In this document: one piece after another, positions 55,843 to 63,718 of the stretch
Layout of the letters: every line of letters begins with the position of its first letter
Numbering within the stretch: position 1 is the first letter of the stretch
Assembly: GCF_000300005.1 (NCBI RefSeq)
Contig: NC_018691.1
Coordinates: forward strand, 2,666,001 to 2,730,000
Source: Alloalcanivorax dieselolei B5
GTDB lineage: Bacteria > Pseudomonadota > Gammaproteobacteria > Pseudomonadales > Alcanivoracaceae
DNA length: 64,000 bases
Direction: 5' to 3'
Translations under genes and position numbers: made by a program
Notes under the pieces: model-generated
The model's input: the letters and a program-made list of their open reading frames with translations, nothing else
The model's database searches: none
What the model was told of the DNA's origin: nothing

Positions 55843-55900
55843 ACCCGATTTTGGTTATTTCCCGCCTTCCTTGATTCATTCCCCCGAGCCTTTCGACGTC

Positions 55901-55923
55901 AAAAATCGCTCCCGACGATTTTT
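55901..55923 (+). terminator. Hairpin with T-rich tail downstream of the kinase gene
   Basis: AAAAATCG-CTCCCGA-CGATTTTT, a perfect 8-bp stem with A5 and T5 sides. The stem is AT-rich, so termination strength is uncertain. Confidence 0.45.
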
Positions 55924-55930
55924 AAAACAG

Positions 55931-55965
55931 GTAAACAAAGTCGACCTTCTTTTTAGTAGGTTTTT
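55931..55965 (+). repeat. Duplicated leader block, copy 1 (before first TAXI gene)
   Basis: Starts GTAAACAAAGTCGACCTTCT and ends TAGTAGGTTTTT; aligns with 57602-57636 at 31 of 35 bases, 1671 bp away. It marks the left edge of a tandem duplication comprising promoter region plus TAXI gene. An ACCT/AGGT pair gives a weak T-tailed stem. Confidence 0.7.
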
Positions 55966-56015
55966 AATAAAACGTCGTTTTTATCGCTTGAAATTCCGAT
56001 TATCGGCGGTTTAAC

Positions 56016-56029
56016 CTGACATACGTCAG
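56016..56029. promoter_or_regulatory. Operator upstream of the first TAXI gene
   Basis: CTGACATACGTCAG, same arms as the sites at 54378 and 54501. A TTGAAA (55988-55993) 17 nt before TTAACC gives a possible promoter that the operator would overlap, so repressor binding would block it. The transcript leader to the ATG is about 200 nt. Confidence 0.7.
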
Positions 56030-56231
56030 GCGGATAAGCCGAACTCGGGCCCGCGCAAACAATATCCTTTTAAAACAAGGGATTCATAGGAGCGCATAGC
56101 CCTGGCAAACAACCGGCGACGGTTAACTCGGGAGAGTTTTCACAAGCAGCCGAATTCCATATACAAATAGCTCAATAACATGTACTGAATCATCAAAAAG
56201 TGAACCATTAGAGAACAATAAGGAGTCACCG

Positions 56232-57428
56232 ATGAAACATCGTACCCTGCGCAGAGTGCTCGCCCCTGCCCTGTCCAGCGCCCTGTTGGTATCCGGCGCT
56301 GCTTTCGCCGCCGAGGGCGGCGATTTCGAATGGCCCCGGCTGCTGGTGATCGGCACGGCGGGCACGTCTTCCGCCAGCTTCGCCTCCACCAATGGCTGGA
56401 CACCAGTGCTGCAGAAACAAACCGGTTCCGTTGTCCGCGCCGTGCCGGAAGACAACGAGGCCATGCGTTATCGCCGTCTTACCGATCGCCGCGATCTCAA
56501 CATCAGTTCAGTATCCGCCGCCGAAATGCGCTTCCAGATCGAAGGCATCGGCGGTTACGCCGCCACCAAACCGGCGTCCATGCGCGTGCTCTGGCATCAT
56601 AACGACACCCCCTGGGGATTCGTGGTTTCCGGCGATTCCAAGCTCAAGTCCCTGGAGGATCTGAAAGACGGCGGATACCGGGTGGCCAAGGGCATGTTCT
56701 CTCCCCCCATGATCGCCGCCGCCACCCAGGCCCTTCCGGCGTTCATCGGCCTGTCCGAAGAAGAGGCCGAGAGCAAGATCAACTATATTCCCGCCAGCAG
56801 CTACGCGGAAAACTGCCGCTCAGTCGTGGAAGGTAAAGCCGATGTGGCCTACTGCGCGCCGGTGAGCTCAGTGCTGTCTGAGATGGAAGGTGCTCCCGGC
56901 GGTATCCGCTGGTTACCACTGAGCCACGAAAACAAGGAAGGCTGGGAGGGCTATCTGAGCTACCGGCCCATGCTGGTCCCCACCAAGATCGAGCTGGGTG
57001 TCTCCACCGCCCGGGGCGTGGATGGTGCCACCTCCAACTTCGTTTACACCGTAACCACCGATGCTGATGAGGATTTCGTTTACCACATGGCCAAATGGAT
57101 CCATGAGTCCTATGACGACTACAAAAGCAACCACCCCATGGCCGCGCGTATGTCCCTTGAGCAATTCCGCGCCTACCTGGATCGCACGCCTCTGCCGATA
57201 CACGAAGGCACCGTGAAATATTTGCGAGAAATCGGCGCCTGGAGTGAGGAAGACGACGTTTGGAACGAACAGGCCAAGGCCAAGATGGACCACTGGGTGC
57301 AAGCCCGCCAGGCGGCTTTGCAGGAAGCCAATAAAAATGGCGTCAAGGTGGACTTCGAGAATCAGGCTTTCCTCGATATTCAAGACAAACATACGCAGGA
57401 TCTTGAAGGTTTCCGATCCCGCCTGTGA
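56232..57428 (+). CDS. TAXI-family TRAP substrate-binding protein, copy 1
   Basis: 398 aa. Signal peptide MKHRTLRRVLAPALSSALLVSGAAFA, then LLVIGTAGTSSASFASTNGWTPVLQKQTG, where TAXI proteins bind the ligand carboxylate. GYRVAKGMFSPPMIAAATQ, SSYAENCRSVVEGKADVAYCAPVSSVLSEME and VDGATSNFVYTV are other family features. It delivers an organic acid to the fused TRAP permease at 59184. Close paralogue of the next gene. AAGGAG is about 6 nt upstream. Confidence 0.92.
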   Translation: MKHRTLRRVLAPALSSALLVSGAAFAAEGGDFEWPRLLVIGTAGTSSASFASTNGWTPVLQKQTGSVVRAVPEDNEAMRYRRLTDRRDLNISSVSAAEMRFQIEGIGGYAATKPASMRVLWHHNDTPWGFVVSGDSKLKSLEDLKDGGYRVAKGMFSPPMIAAATQALPAFIGLSEEEAESKINYIPASSYAENCRSVVEGKADVAYCAPVSSVLSEMEGAPGGIRWLPLSHENKEGWEGYLSYRPMLVPTKIELGVSTARGVDGATSNFVYTVTTDADEDFVYHMAKWIHESYDDYKSNHPMAARMSLEQFRAYLDRTPLPIHEGTVKYLREIGAWSEEDDVWNEQAKAKMDHWVQARQAALQEANKNGVKVDFENQAFLDIQDKHTQDLEGFRSRL

Positions 57429-57445
57429 GACTGCCTGACCCAGCG

Positions 57446-57490
57446 AACCGCTTCAGTCCGAAAGAGGCTCACCTTCGGCCTGGGGCGGTT
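57446..57490 (+). terminator. Cruciform hairpin after the first TAXI gene
   Basis: AACCGC (57446-57451) pairs with GCGGTT (57485-57490), with an inner CCGAA/TTCGG arm, followed by TGCTTGT. Possible partial terminator limiting read-through to copy 2. The rest of the 466-bp spacer to 57894 holds the second leader block, a degraded operator and no gene. Confidence 0.45.
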
Positions 57491-57601
57491 TGCTTGTGAT
57501 GTTCTTGGCCTAATGCAGCCGAGCTGCACAAGGGGCATCTTCCTTCTCCATGGGCGCCATAAAAAGATCAGGAAAGCTGACCTTATTTTTCTGAAAAATC
57601 A

Positions 57602-57636
57602 GTAAACAAAATCGACCTTCTTTCAGGTAGGTTTTT
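57602..57636 (+). repeat. Duplicated leader block, copy 2 (before second TAXI gene)
   Basis: Starts GTAAACAAAATCGACCTTCT; 31 of 35 bases match 55931-55965. Downstream, TTGAAT-N17-TTAATC (57661-57689) corresponds to the first copy's TTGAAA-N17-TTAACC, but the operator position reads CTGGGACACTCGAT, so the palindrome is lost. Confidence 0.7.
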
Positions 57637-57894
57637 TGGGGTCGATACGCATGGTATGGCTTGAATTCTGGACACCCGACAGTTTAATCTGGGACACTCG
57701 ATATTTTTGAAATAGTGTTTCAAAAAACCAATCACCACTCAATTACCGAATTCGCGGGAGCCTCATACCAACACTCCGAAGCACACCGAGTACTCACCAG
57801 CTAGCCAAACATACCAAGCCACTGTCTACCCCGCGCTCAGGGCAAGGGGACACTGATAAAAATTGTATCTTTTAGAAGAACAAGGAATCATTCG

Positions 57895-59094
57895 ATGAAA
57901 CATTCCGCTCTGTTCAAAACCTTGGTCCCGGCATTGTCCGCCGCGGCCCTTCTCACCTCCCCTATCGCCAGCGCCGATGACACCGATAACTTCGAATGGC
58001 CAAGGCTACTGGTCGTGGGCACGCCGGGTACCGGCTCGGCCAGTTTCGCGTCCACCAATGGCTGGGCACCGATTCTCCAGAAAGAGGTGGGAGCCGTCGT
58101 CAGGGTGGTGCCGGAGGATAACGAATCCATGCGCTATCGCCGGCTCACCGACCGCCGCGACATCGCCCTTTCCTCCGTGGCCGGCTCGGAAATGCTGTAT
58201 CAGATCGAAGGTATTGGAGGTTATGCGCCAACCAAGCCCGTTGCGCAGCGGATCATTTGGCACCACAACGACACCCCCTGGGGGCTGGTGGTTTCCGGTG
58301 ACTCCAAGTTGCAAACCGTGGAAGATCTGAAGGACGGCGGCTATCAAGTGGCCAAGGGAATGTTTTCTCCCGCCATGATTTCCGCGGTCACTGACGGGTT
58401 GGGAGCCTATCTTGGCCTTTCCGAGGAACAGAGAGAGCAGACTCTGCGTTTCGTGCCCGCGGGGAGCTACGCTGAAAACTGCCGTTCCGTGGTGGAAGGC
58501 AAGGCCGACGTCGCCTGGTGCTCACCAATCAGTTCAGTGATGTCCGAACTGGAAGGCGCACCGGGCAGCATTCGCTGGCTGCCACTGGACAGTGACAATA
58601 CAGAAGGCTGGAACGCCTTTCTTGAGCACCGTCCGATGCTGATTCCAACGGAGATCAGTCTTGGCGTCACTACCGCCCGTGGCATTGATGGCGCCACTTC
58701 CAACTTCCTCTACGCTGTCCCGGCCGATACTGAAGAAGACTTCGTATACAACCTGGTCAAGTGGTTTCATCAGTCCTACGACGCCTATAAGGGCTCCCAT
58801 CCAATGGCGGCCCGGATGTCACTGGAGCAGTTCCGCGCTTACCTGGACCGCTCTCCTCTCCCGATTCATGAGGGCACCGTAAAGTATTTGCGTGAAGTCG
58901 GCGCCTGGACCGAGGAAGACGATGCCTGGAACGAGGCGGCCGCGAAGAAAATGGAACAGTGGATGCAGGCACGCCAAGCCGCTCAAGCAGAAGCAAGCAA
59001 GGCTCGCGTCAAGATCGACTTCGAAAACCCGGATTTCGTCGAGATTCTCAACAAACACACCCAGGGTCTTGAGCGCTTCCGGTCTCGCCTTTGA
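57895..59094 (+). CDS. TAXI-family TRAP substrate-binding protein, copy 2
   Basis: 399 aa, collinear with copy 1. Signal peptide ends PIASA; LLVVGTPGTGSASFASTNGWAPILQKEVG, GYQVAKGMFSPAMISAVTD, GSYAENCRSVVEGKADVAWCSPISSVMSELEGAPG and DGATSNFLYAVPADTEEDF repeat the TAXI pattern. Differences cluster on the surface and in the hinge, so substrate range or affinity may differ. Aligns with copy 1 without large gaps. Probably shares the permease that follows 89 bp later. Ribosome site AAGGA. Confidence 0.92.
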   Translation: MKHSALFKTLVPALSAAALLTSPIASADDTDNFEWPRLLVVGTPGTGSASFASTNGWAPILQKEVGAVVRVVPEDNESMRYRRLTDRRDIALSSVAGSEMLYQIEGIGGYAPTKPVAQRIIWHHNDTPWGLVVSGDSKLQTVEDLKDGGYQVAKGMFSPAMISAVTDGLGAYLGLSEEQREQTLRFVPAGSYAENCRSVVEGKADVAWCSPISSVMSELEGAPGSIRWLPLDSDNTEGWNAFLEHRPMLIPTEISLGVTTARGIDGATSNFLYAVPADTEEDFVYNLVKWFHQSYDAYKGSHPMAARMSLEQFRAYLDRSPLPIHEGTVKYLREVGAWTEEDDAWNEAAAKKMEQWMQARQAAQAEASKARVKIDFENPDFVEILNKHTQGLERFRSRL

Positions 59095-59183
59095 CCGCAC
59101 TGGATGCCGTGGAGGACCGGCCCCGGTCGCCACGGCAGCCCAAAGCCGAATGATCCGTCATTTCCATTGCTGAGCGGAATACC

Positions 59184-61109
59184 ATGAACAACACCTCCAC
59201 AGAATCGGAGAGCAGCGCCGCGCAAGCGGAACCCACCCGCCTGGGTGAACAGTACTCCTGGCAAAGCCTGCTGTTCGTGCTTCTCACTATCGCTGGTCTG
59301 GGCATCGGCATAGTTTATATTTTCGGTATTACCTGGAACGGCGAACGCCTTCTGGAAGGCCAGTACTACTGGTTATTCATCGGCCTGTTCGTGGCTGCCG
59401 CCTTTATCGCCTTACCCGCGCGGCGCGGACAAACCCGGATTCCCTTCTATGATTTGATCGCCGCCGCCGCCGCCCTGGGCATCAGCGTTTACTTCTCCAA
59501 CTATGCCTGGGATATGGTCCAGTCCAGTTGGAGCCATGTTCCGCTCGGCACGGTGATGTGGCTACTGATGCTCGAGGTAGCACGGCGTAGCGGTGGCCTG
59601 CCGTTCCTGCTGGTGGTAGTTGGACTGGGGCTGTACCCGCTGATATCCGACCGGCTGCCCGGTTTGTTGATGGGCATTCCCTACAGTTTTGATCGCATGA
59701 TCGAGGCGCATGTTTTCCGCGCCGAGGGCATGATGGGGATTACCACCAAAATTGTGGCGGAAATCATCCTTGGCTTCCTGGTTTTTGCCGGCGTCCTGAT
59801 CGCCACTGGTGGGGGGGCCTTCTTCATTGATCTGGCCAATGCCAGCTTTGGCCGCTACCGGGGTGGGCCGGCCAAGGTGTCCGTGGTCGCCAGTGCCTTT
59901 TTCGGCAGCCTCTCCGGCTCGGTATTTTCCAATATTGCCGGTACCGGTTCGATCACCATTCCGACCATGAAAAAAGTCGGCTACCCCGCTCATTACGCCG
60001 GAGCCATCGAAGCCTGCGCTTCCACCGGCGGGGTACTGATGCCTCCGGTTATGGGGGCCATCGCTTTCGTCATGGCCATCACAATCGGGGTGGATTATGC
60101 CACTGTCATGGTCGCGGCCATTCTGCCCTCATTGCTGTTCTACTTCGGGCTGCTCTTACAAGTGGATGCCTACGCCGCCCGTACCGGGCTGAAAGGCATG
60201 CCTCGGGATCAGCTCCCTGCGGTAAAAGAGGTTCTCAAGCGAGGCTGGCCGTTCATTTCCGTGCTGGTATTCTTGATCTGGGGTCTGATGTACATGCGTT
60301 GGGAGTACTACGCACCCTGGTACGCCTGTGTGCTGATGGTCGCGCTGTCGTTCCTGCAAAAAGACACCCGCATGACCCCGAGAAGGCTGTACCAGACCAT
60401 CCGCCAGATCGGCGTTTTGGTCACCCAGACCGCGGCCATCATCCTGCCCATCGCCTTCGTGGTCAGCGCACTCACCATCACCGGGGTAACCGGAGCGCTG
60501 ACATCCGGCCTGGTCAGTATGGGCGGAGGGAATGTATTTCTGATCCTGCTCTTCGGCATCCTCGCCTGTTTCATCATGGGCATGGCCGGACTTGCCATCG
60601 TCGCCTATATCTTCCTGGCAGTGACCCTGGCACCAGCGATCATTAATGTGGGCGGACTCAATACCATCGCCGTGCACTTCTTTATCGTCTATTACGCCAT
60701 GTTGTCGGCCATCACGCCCCCTGTCGGCGCTGCTGCGTTTCTGGCCGCCACCATCGCCGGCGGACGGCCGATGCAGACCTCCTTCACCGCCATGCGCCTG
60801 GGCGTGGTGATCTACTTCGTGCCTCTGTTTTTCCTGTTTCAACCGGCACTGGTCTTGCAGGGCGATCTGACGCCGCTGATCTACGTGCTGCCTTCGATCA
60901 TCATCGGCATCATGCTGATCTCCGGCGGTCTGGAGGGGTATCTGCTGGGCGCCGGCCGGGTGCGCCCCTGGCTGCGTTTTCCGTTGATCGCGGCGGGCTT
61001 CGCCTTCAGCTTTCCGGGGCTGATGACCACCATTATCGGTGGTCTCGCCTCGGCGGCGCTGGTAGCGCTGGTCTGGAACGATAATCGTCGACTGACACAG
61101 AGCGCGTAA
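59184..61109 (+). CDS. TRAP transporter fused permease (4TM/12TM)
   Basis: 641 aa, about 16-18 hydrophobic segments. The N-terminal third resembles the small DctQ-like part; the rest is the DctM-like TRAP_4TM12TM family, with GVLIATGGGAFFIDLANASFGRYRGGPAKVSVVASAFFGSLSGSVFSNIAGTGSITIPTM and the repeat-symmetric AITPPVGAAAFLAATIAGGRPMQTSF. It couples TAXI-bound substrate uptake to an ion gradient. Starts 89 bp after the second binding protein. Confidence 0.93.
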   Translation: MNNTSTESESSAAQAEPTRLGEQYSWQSLLFVLLTIAGLGIGIVYIFGITWNGERLLEGQYYWLFIGLFVAAAFIALPARRGQTRIPFYDLIAAAAALGISVYFSNYAWDMVQSSWSHVPLGTVMWLLMLEVARRSGGLPFLLVVVGLGLYPLISDRLPGLLMGIPYSFDRMIEAHVFRAEGMMGITTKIVAEIILGFLVFAGVLIATGGGAFFIDLANASFGRYRGGPAKVSVVASAFFGSLSGSVFSNIAGTGSITIPTMKKVGYPAHYAGAIEACASTGGVLMPPVMGAIAFVMAITIGVDYATVMVAAILPSLLFYFGLLLQVDAYAARTGLKGMPRDQLPAVKEVLKRGWPFISVLVFLIWGLMYMRWEYYAPWYACVLMVALSFLQKDTRMTPRRLYQTIRQIGVLVTQTAAIILPIAFVVSALTITGVTGALTSGLVSMGGGNVFLILLFGILACFIMGMAGLAIVAYIFLAVTLAPAIINVGGLNTIAVHFFIVYYAMLSAITPPVGAAAFLAATIAGGRPMQTSFTAMRLGVVIYFVPLFFLFQPALVLQGDLTPLIYVLPSIIIGIMLISGGLEGYLLGAGRVRPWLRFPLIAAGFAFSFPGLMTTIIGGLASAALVALVWNDNRRLTQSA

Positions 61110-61130
61110 TCCACCATAGCCAGAACCAAA

Positions 61131-61158
61131 GTGCCCGCGGCGATAACGCCGCGGGCAC
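61131..61158. terminator. Strong hairpin between TRAP and TetR genes
   Basis: GTGCCCGCGGCG-ATAA-CGCCGCGGGCAC, a perfect 12-bp stem, 21 bp after the TRAP stop and 26 bp after the convergent TetR stop. T-run missing on the + side, TTTGG on the - side. Confidence 0.65.
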
Positions 61159-61184
61159 CGGTATATGACACCCCTTCGTTGACG

Positions 61185-61889
61185 TCAGGCGCTGTCTTTG
61201 CCGGACAAGTTGCCGGCGGAGCGCTCCTGCGCCAGCTGATCCAGCATGGCCGCCACCCCCGCGGACACCGTTCGCAGGATGACCTCGTCATCCACGTCCT
61301 TGTTAAGCCAGTCCCGCATGGGTGCGAAGGCACCGAGAAAAATAATCAGATTGGCCAGCACTTCCGCGCGAGGGTCTTCCTCGGACAAATGCGCCCGTTG
61401 ACGCAGATGCGCCGCCAGCCCTTCAATTACCGCCCGGTCACGGGCGCGCATGGCGCGCCGGTCATCCTCCTGTAGATACGGCACCGAACGGTAGATCAGC
61501 AAAGTGCCTCGGCGCTTCTTGGTCCAGGTGTCGTGCAGATAATCCGCCACCGTGTCCGCGAACGGCGTGTCACCGCTATGATCCAGACGTTCAGCCAGCG
61601 TCGGCACATCCGGACGAAACCAAAGCTTGTTCAACAAACGCCGGAGGATGTCGTTTTTATTGGCGATGTAATCGTAAATACTGGCCTGGTTGACACCGGA
61701 GCGGGCACAGATATCGCGAATCGTGGTGGAAGCGAAGCCCTTCTCCAGAAACAGTTCCAGAGCGGCATCGCAAATTTGATTGCGGCGCGTCTCAATCAGT
61801 GTCGTATCCTGAACGCCATCAACCACGGCTTCCGCCAACTGCTCGCCGTTCGAGGTCTGCTTCGCGCCCCGTTTTTTATCCGTTGACAA
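61185..61889 (-). CDS. TetR-family regulator, candidate repressor of the TAXI/ligase regulon
   Basis: 234 aa from TTG at 61889 (GGAG 7 nt upstream); the longer frame to 61970 has no ribosome site. HTH: TLIETRRNQICDAALELFLEKGFASTTIRDICARSGVNQASIYDYIANKNDILRRLL. The C-terminal part (DTWTKKRRGTLLIYRSVPYLQEDDRRAM...) fits the TetR group with an acyl-CoA-type ligand pocket. It lies convergent to the TRAP permease, a position that makes it the best candidate for the CTGAC-N4-GTCAG sites, although no such site precedes its own gene. Confidence 0.85.
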   Translation of the reverse strand: MSTDKKRGAKQTSNGEQLAEAVVDGVQDTTLIETRRNQICDAALELFLEKGFASTTIRDICARSGVNQASIYDYIANKNDILRRLLNKLWFRPDVPTLAERLDHSGDTPFADTVADYLHDTWTKKRRGTLLIYRSVPYLQEDDRRAMRARDRAVIEGLAAHLRQRAHLSEEDPRAEVLANLIIFLGAFAPMRDWLNKDVDDEVILRTVSAGVAAMLDQLAQERSAGNLSGKDSA

Positions 61890-61956
61890 GCGTTTTCTCC
61901 AAAAGAAATGAGGGTTTTTCGAGGTTAGCACAGCCCCTGAGGAGGCGGAAGAAACA

Positions 61957-61987
61957 GTGGCGGCAGGCAAGGCATGCCAGCCGCCAC
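61957..61987 (-). terminator. Hairpin after the aldehyde dehydrogenase gene
   Basis: GTGGCGGC (61957-61964) and GCCGCCAC (61980-61987) form an 8-bp GC stem 5 bp after the gabD-type stop, followed leftward by TGTTTCTTC. Possible terminator separating it from the TetR gene. Confidence 0.5.
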
Positions 61988-61991
61988 GCCC

Positions 61992-63455
61992 CTACAATCC
62001 GGCCAGACACAAATAACGGGTTTCCAGGAATTCGTCGATGCCGTACACCGAGCCTTCACGGCCAATACCCGATTCCTTGACGCCGCCGAAGGGAACCGTC
62101 TCTGAAACGAAGCGCGATGTGTTCACGCCGACCATGCCATATTCAAGCTGCTCGTTGAGGCGGAAAATCCGCCCCAGATCCCGGGTGTAGGCATACGCCG
62201 CCAGGCCATAAGGGGTATCGTTGGCGAGCCGGATCGCCTCATCCTCATCGCTGAAACGATAAACCGGCGCCACCGGACCAAAGATCTCGGTATTGAACAC
62301 TTTCATCGCCGGGGTGACGTCACCCAGCACGGTCAACGGGTAGAAAGTGCCTCCCAGACCGGCATCACCGCCACCACCGGTCACCACCGTGGCACCCGAC
62401 GACACCGCGTCCTCCACCAGCGACGAAACCTTTGCAAACGCCGCCGGATTGATCAACGGCCCCTGGGTCACGCCATCCCCGGTCCCTTCGCCCAACGTCA
62501 GTGCTCCCACCGCCCGGGCAAGCCGTTCCAGGAAGGCATCGTAGACGCGCTCGTGCACCATGATGCGATTGGCGCAGATGCAGGTCTGACCGGTGTTATA
62601 GAATTTGATGGCAATGGCGCCGCGCACCGCCTCGTCCAGATCCGCGTCTTCAAATACCAGGAACGGCGCGTTGCCGCCCAGTTCCAGACTCACCTTCTTC
62701 ACCGTGGCCGCGCACTGAGCCATCAGCAATTTGCCCACCGCGGTGGAACCGGTAAACGACAGCTTGCGCACTTGCGGATTGGAAGTCAGTTCTCCGCCCA
62801 CTTCCGCGCCATGGGATGCGGTGACCACATTGAAAACGCCCGCCGGCACCCCGGCCCGTTCCGCCAGCACGGCCAATGCCAGTGCCGACAGCGGCGTGTC
62901 CTCGGCGGGTTTGAGTACCACGGTGCAGCCGGCCGCGAGAGCCGGTGCTACTTTTCGGGTGACCATGGAGGACGGGAAATTCCATGGGGTAATCGCCGCC
63001 ACCACACCGATGGGGTGGCGCGTTGACCACTCACGGCGGCTGTTGTCCGCCGGCGGCAGAATGTCCCCCATCACCCGCATCGCCTCCGCGGCGAACCAAT
63101 CGACGAAATTGGCGCCGGACAGCACCTCCGCCCGGGCTTCCGCCAATGGCTTGCCCTGCTCCAGAGTAAGCAGCAGCGCCAGGTCATCGGCGTTGTCAAT
63201 GATCTGCTGATGCCAGCGGCGCAGAATCGCCATGCGCTCGCGGGCCGACCGGCGGCGCCAGTCCTTGAAGGCGGCCGCCGCCGCTTCCACCGCGGTACGG
63301 GCATCAACGGCCCCCATATCCGGCACCTGAGCCAGCACCTCGCTGCTGGCCGGATTCTTGACGTCGAAAGCAAGACCGGAGCGCGCGTCACACCAGACAC
63401 CGTCGATCAGTGACTGGTCACACAGCAAAGTCGAATCCTGAAGTTCCGCGGACAT
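61992..63455 (-). CDS. gabD: NAD(P)-dependent aldehyde dehydrogenase (succinate-semialdehyde dehydrogenase type)
   Basis: 487 aa. AAITPWNFPSSMVTRKVAPALAAGCTVVLKPAEDTPLSALALA for cofactor binding, VSLELGGNAPFLVFEDADLDEAV with the catalytic Glu, FYNTGQTCICANRIMVHERVYDAF with the catalytic Cys in a GQTCICANR motif that marks GabD-type enzymes. Ends FGGVKESGIGREGSVYGIDEFLETRYLCLAGL. ATG at 63455 with GGAG upstream; the longer frame reads through the 12-bp repeats. Likely converts succinate semialdehyde to succinate. Confidence 0.9.
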   Translation of the reverse strand: MSAELQDSTLLCDQSLIDGVWCDARSGLAFDVKNPASSEVLAQVPDMGAVDARTAVEAAAAAFKDWRRRSARERMAILRRWHQQIIDNADDLALLLTLEQGKPLAEARAEVLSGANFVDWFAAEAMRVMGDILPPADNSRREWSTRHPIGVVAAITPWNFPSSMVTRKVAPALAAGCTVVLKPAEDTPLSALALAVLAERAGVPAGVFNVVTASHGAEVGGELTSNPQVRKLSFTGSTAVGKLLMAQCAATVKKVSLELGGNAPFLVFEDADLDEAVRGAIAIKFYNTGQTCICANRIMVHERVYDAFLERLARAVGALTLGEGTGDGVTQGPLINPAAFAKVSSLVEDAVSSGATVVTGGGGDAGLGGTFYPLTVLGDVTPAMKVFNTEIFGPVAPVYRFSDEDEAIRLANDTPYGLAAYAYTRDLGRIFRLNEQLEYGMVGVNTSRFVSETVPFGGVKESGIGREGSVYGIDEFLETRYLCLAGL

Positions 63456-63520
63456 AGCCGTCTCCGTGGGTAGGGGCAGCCCCGTATGGAGCCTGGATAA
63501 CAGTGGTGGCATGAAAAGTA

Positions 63521-63580
63521 CCATGGAAAGCGCCATGGAAAGCGCCATGGAAAGCGCCATGGAAGGCGCCATGGAAGGCG
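63521..63580. repeat. Five 12-bp tandem repeats upstream of gabD
   Basis: CCATGGAAAGCG x3 then CCATGGAAGGCG x2, exact within each block, in the 263-bp divergent gabD/adh promoter region. Unit length changes would move flanking promoter elements by about one helical turn. A small stem ATCGTC-TTCACG-GACGAT follows at 63592-63609. Confidence 0.9.
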
Positions 63581-63718
63581 GGACAGTGTAAATCGTCTTC
63601 ACGGACGATGTCCCTTCCCACCAACTTGCTTTATACGATATACAACATACAAAGACCCGTCGGTGCGGCCAACCCGCATGACCGGCCCCCAATGACGTTA
63701 CCTACAAGGACGCCAGCC

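Noticed and set aside
63521-63580. Short repeats considered as a CRISPR array
   Set aside because: Units are 12 bp, contiguous, with no spacers and no cas genes.
63456-63692. 79-residue N-terminal extension of the aldehyde dehydrogenase with SMAL repeats
   Set aside because: It is the 12-bp tandem repeat read through; GGAG and family homology place the start at 63455.
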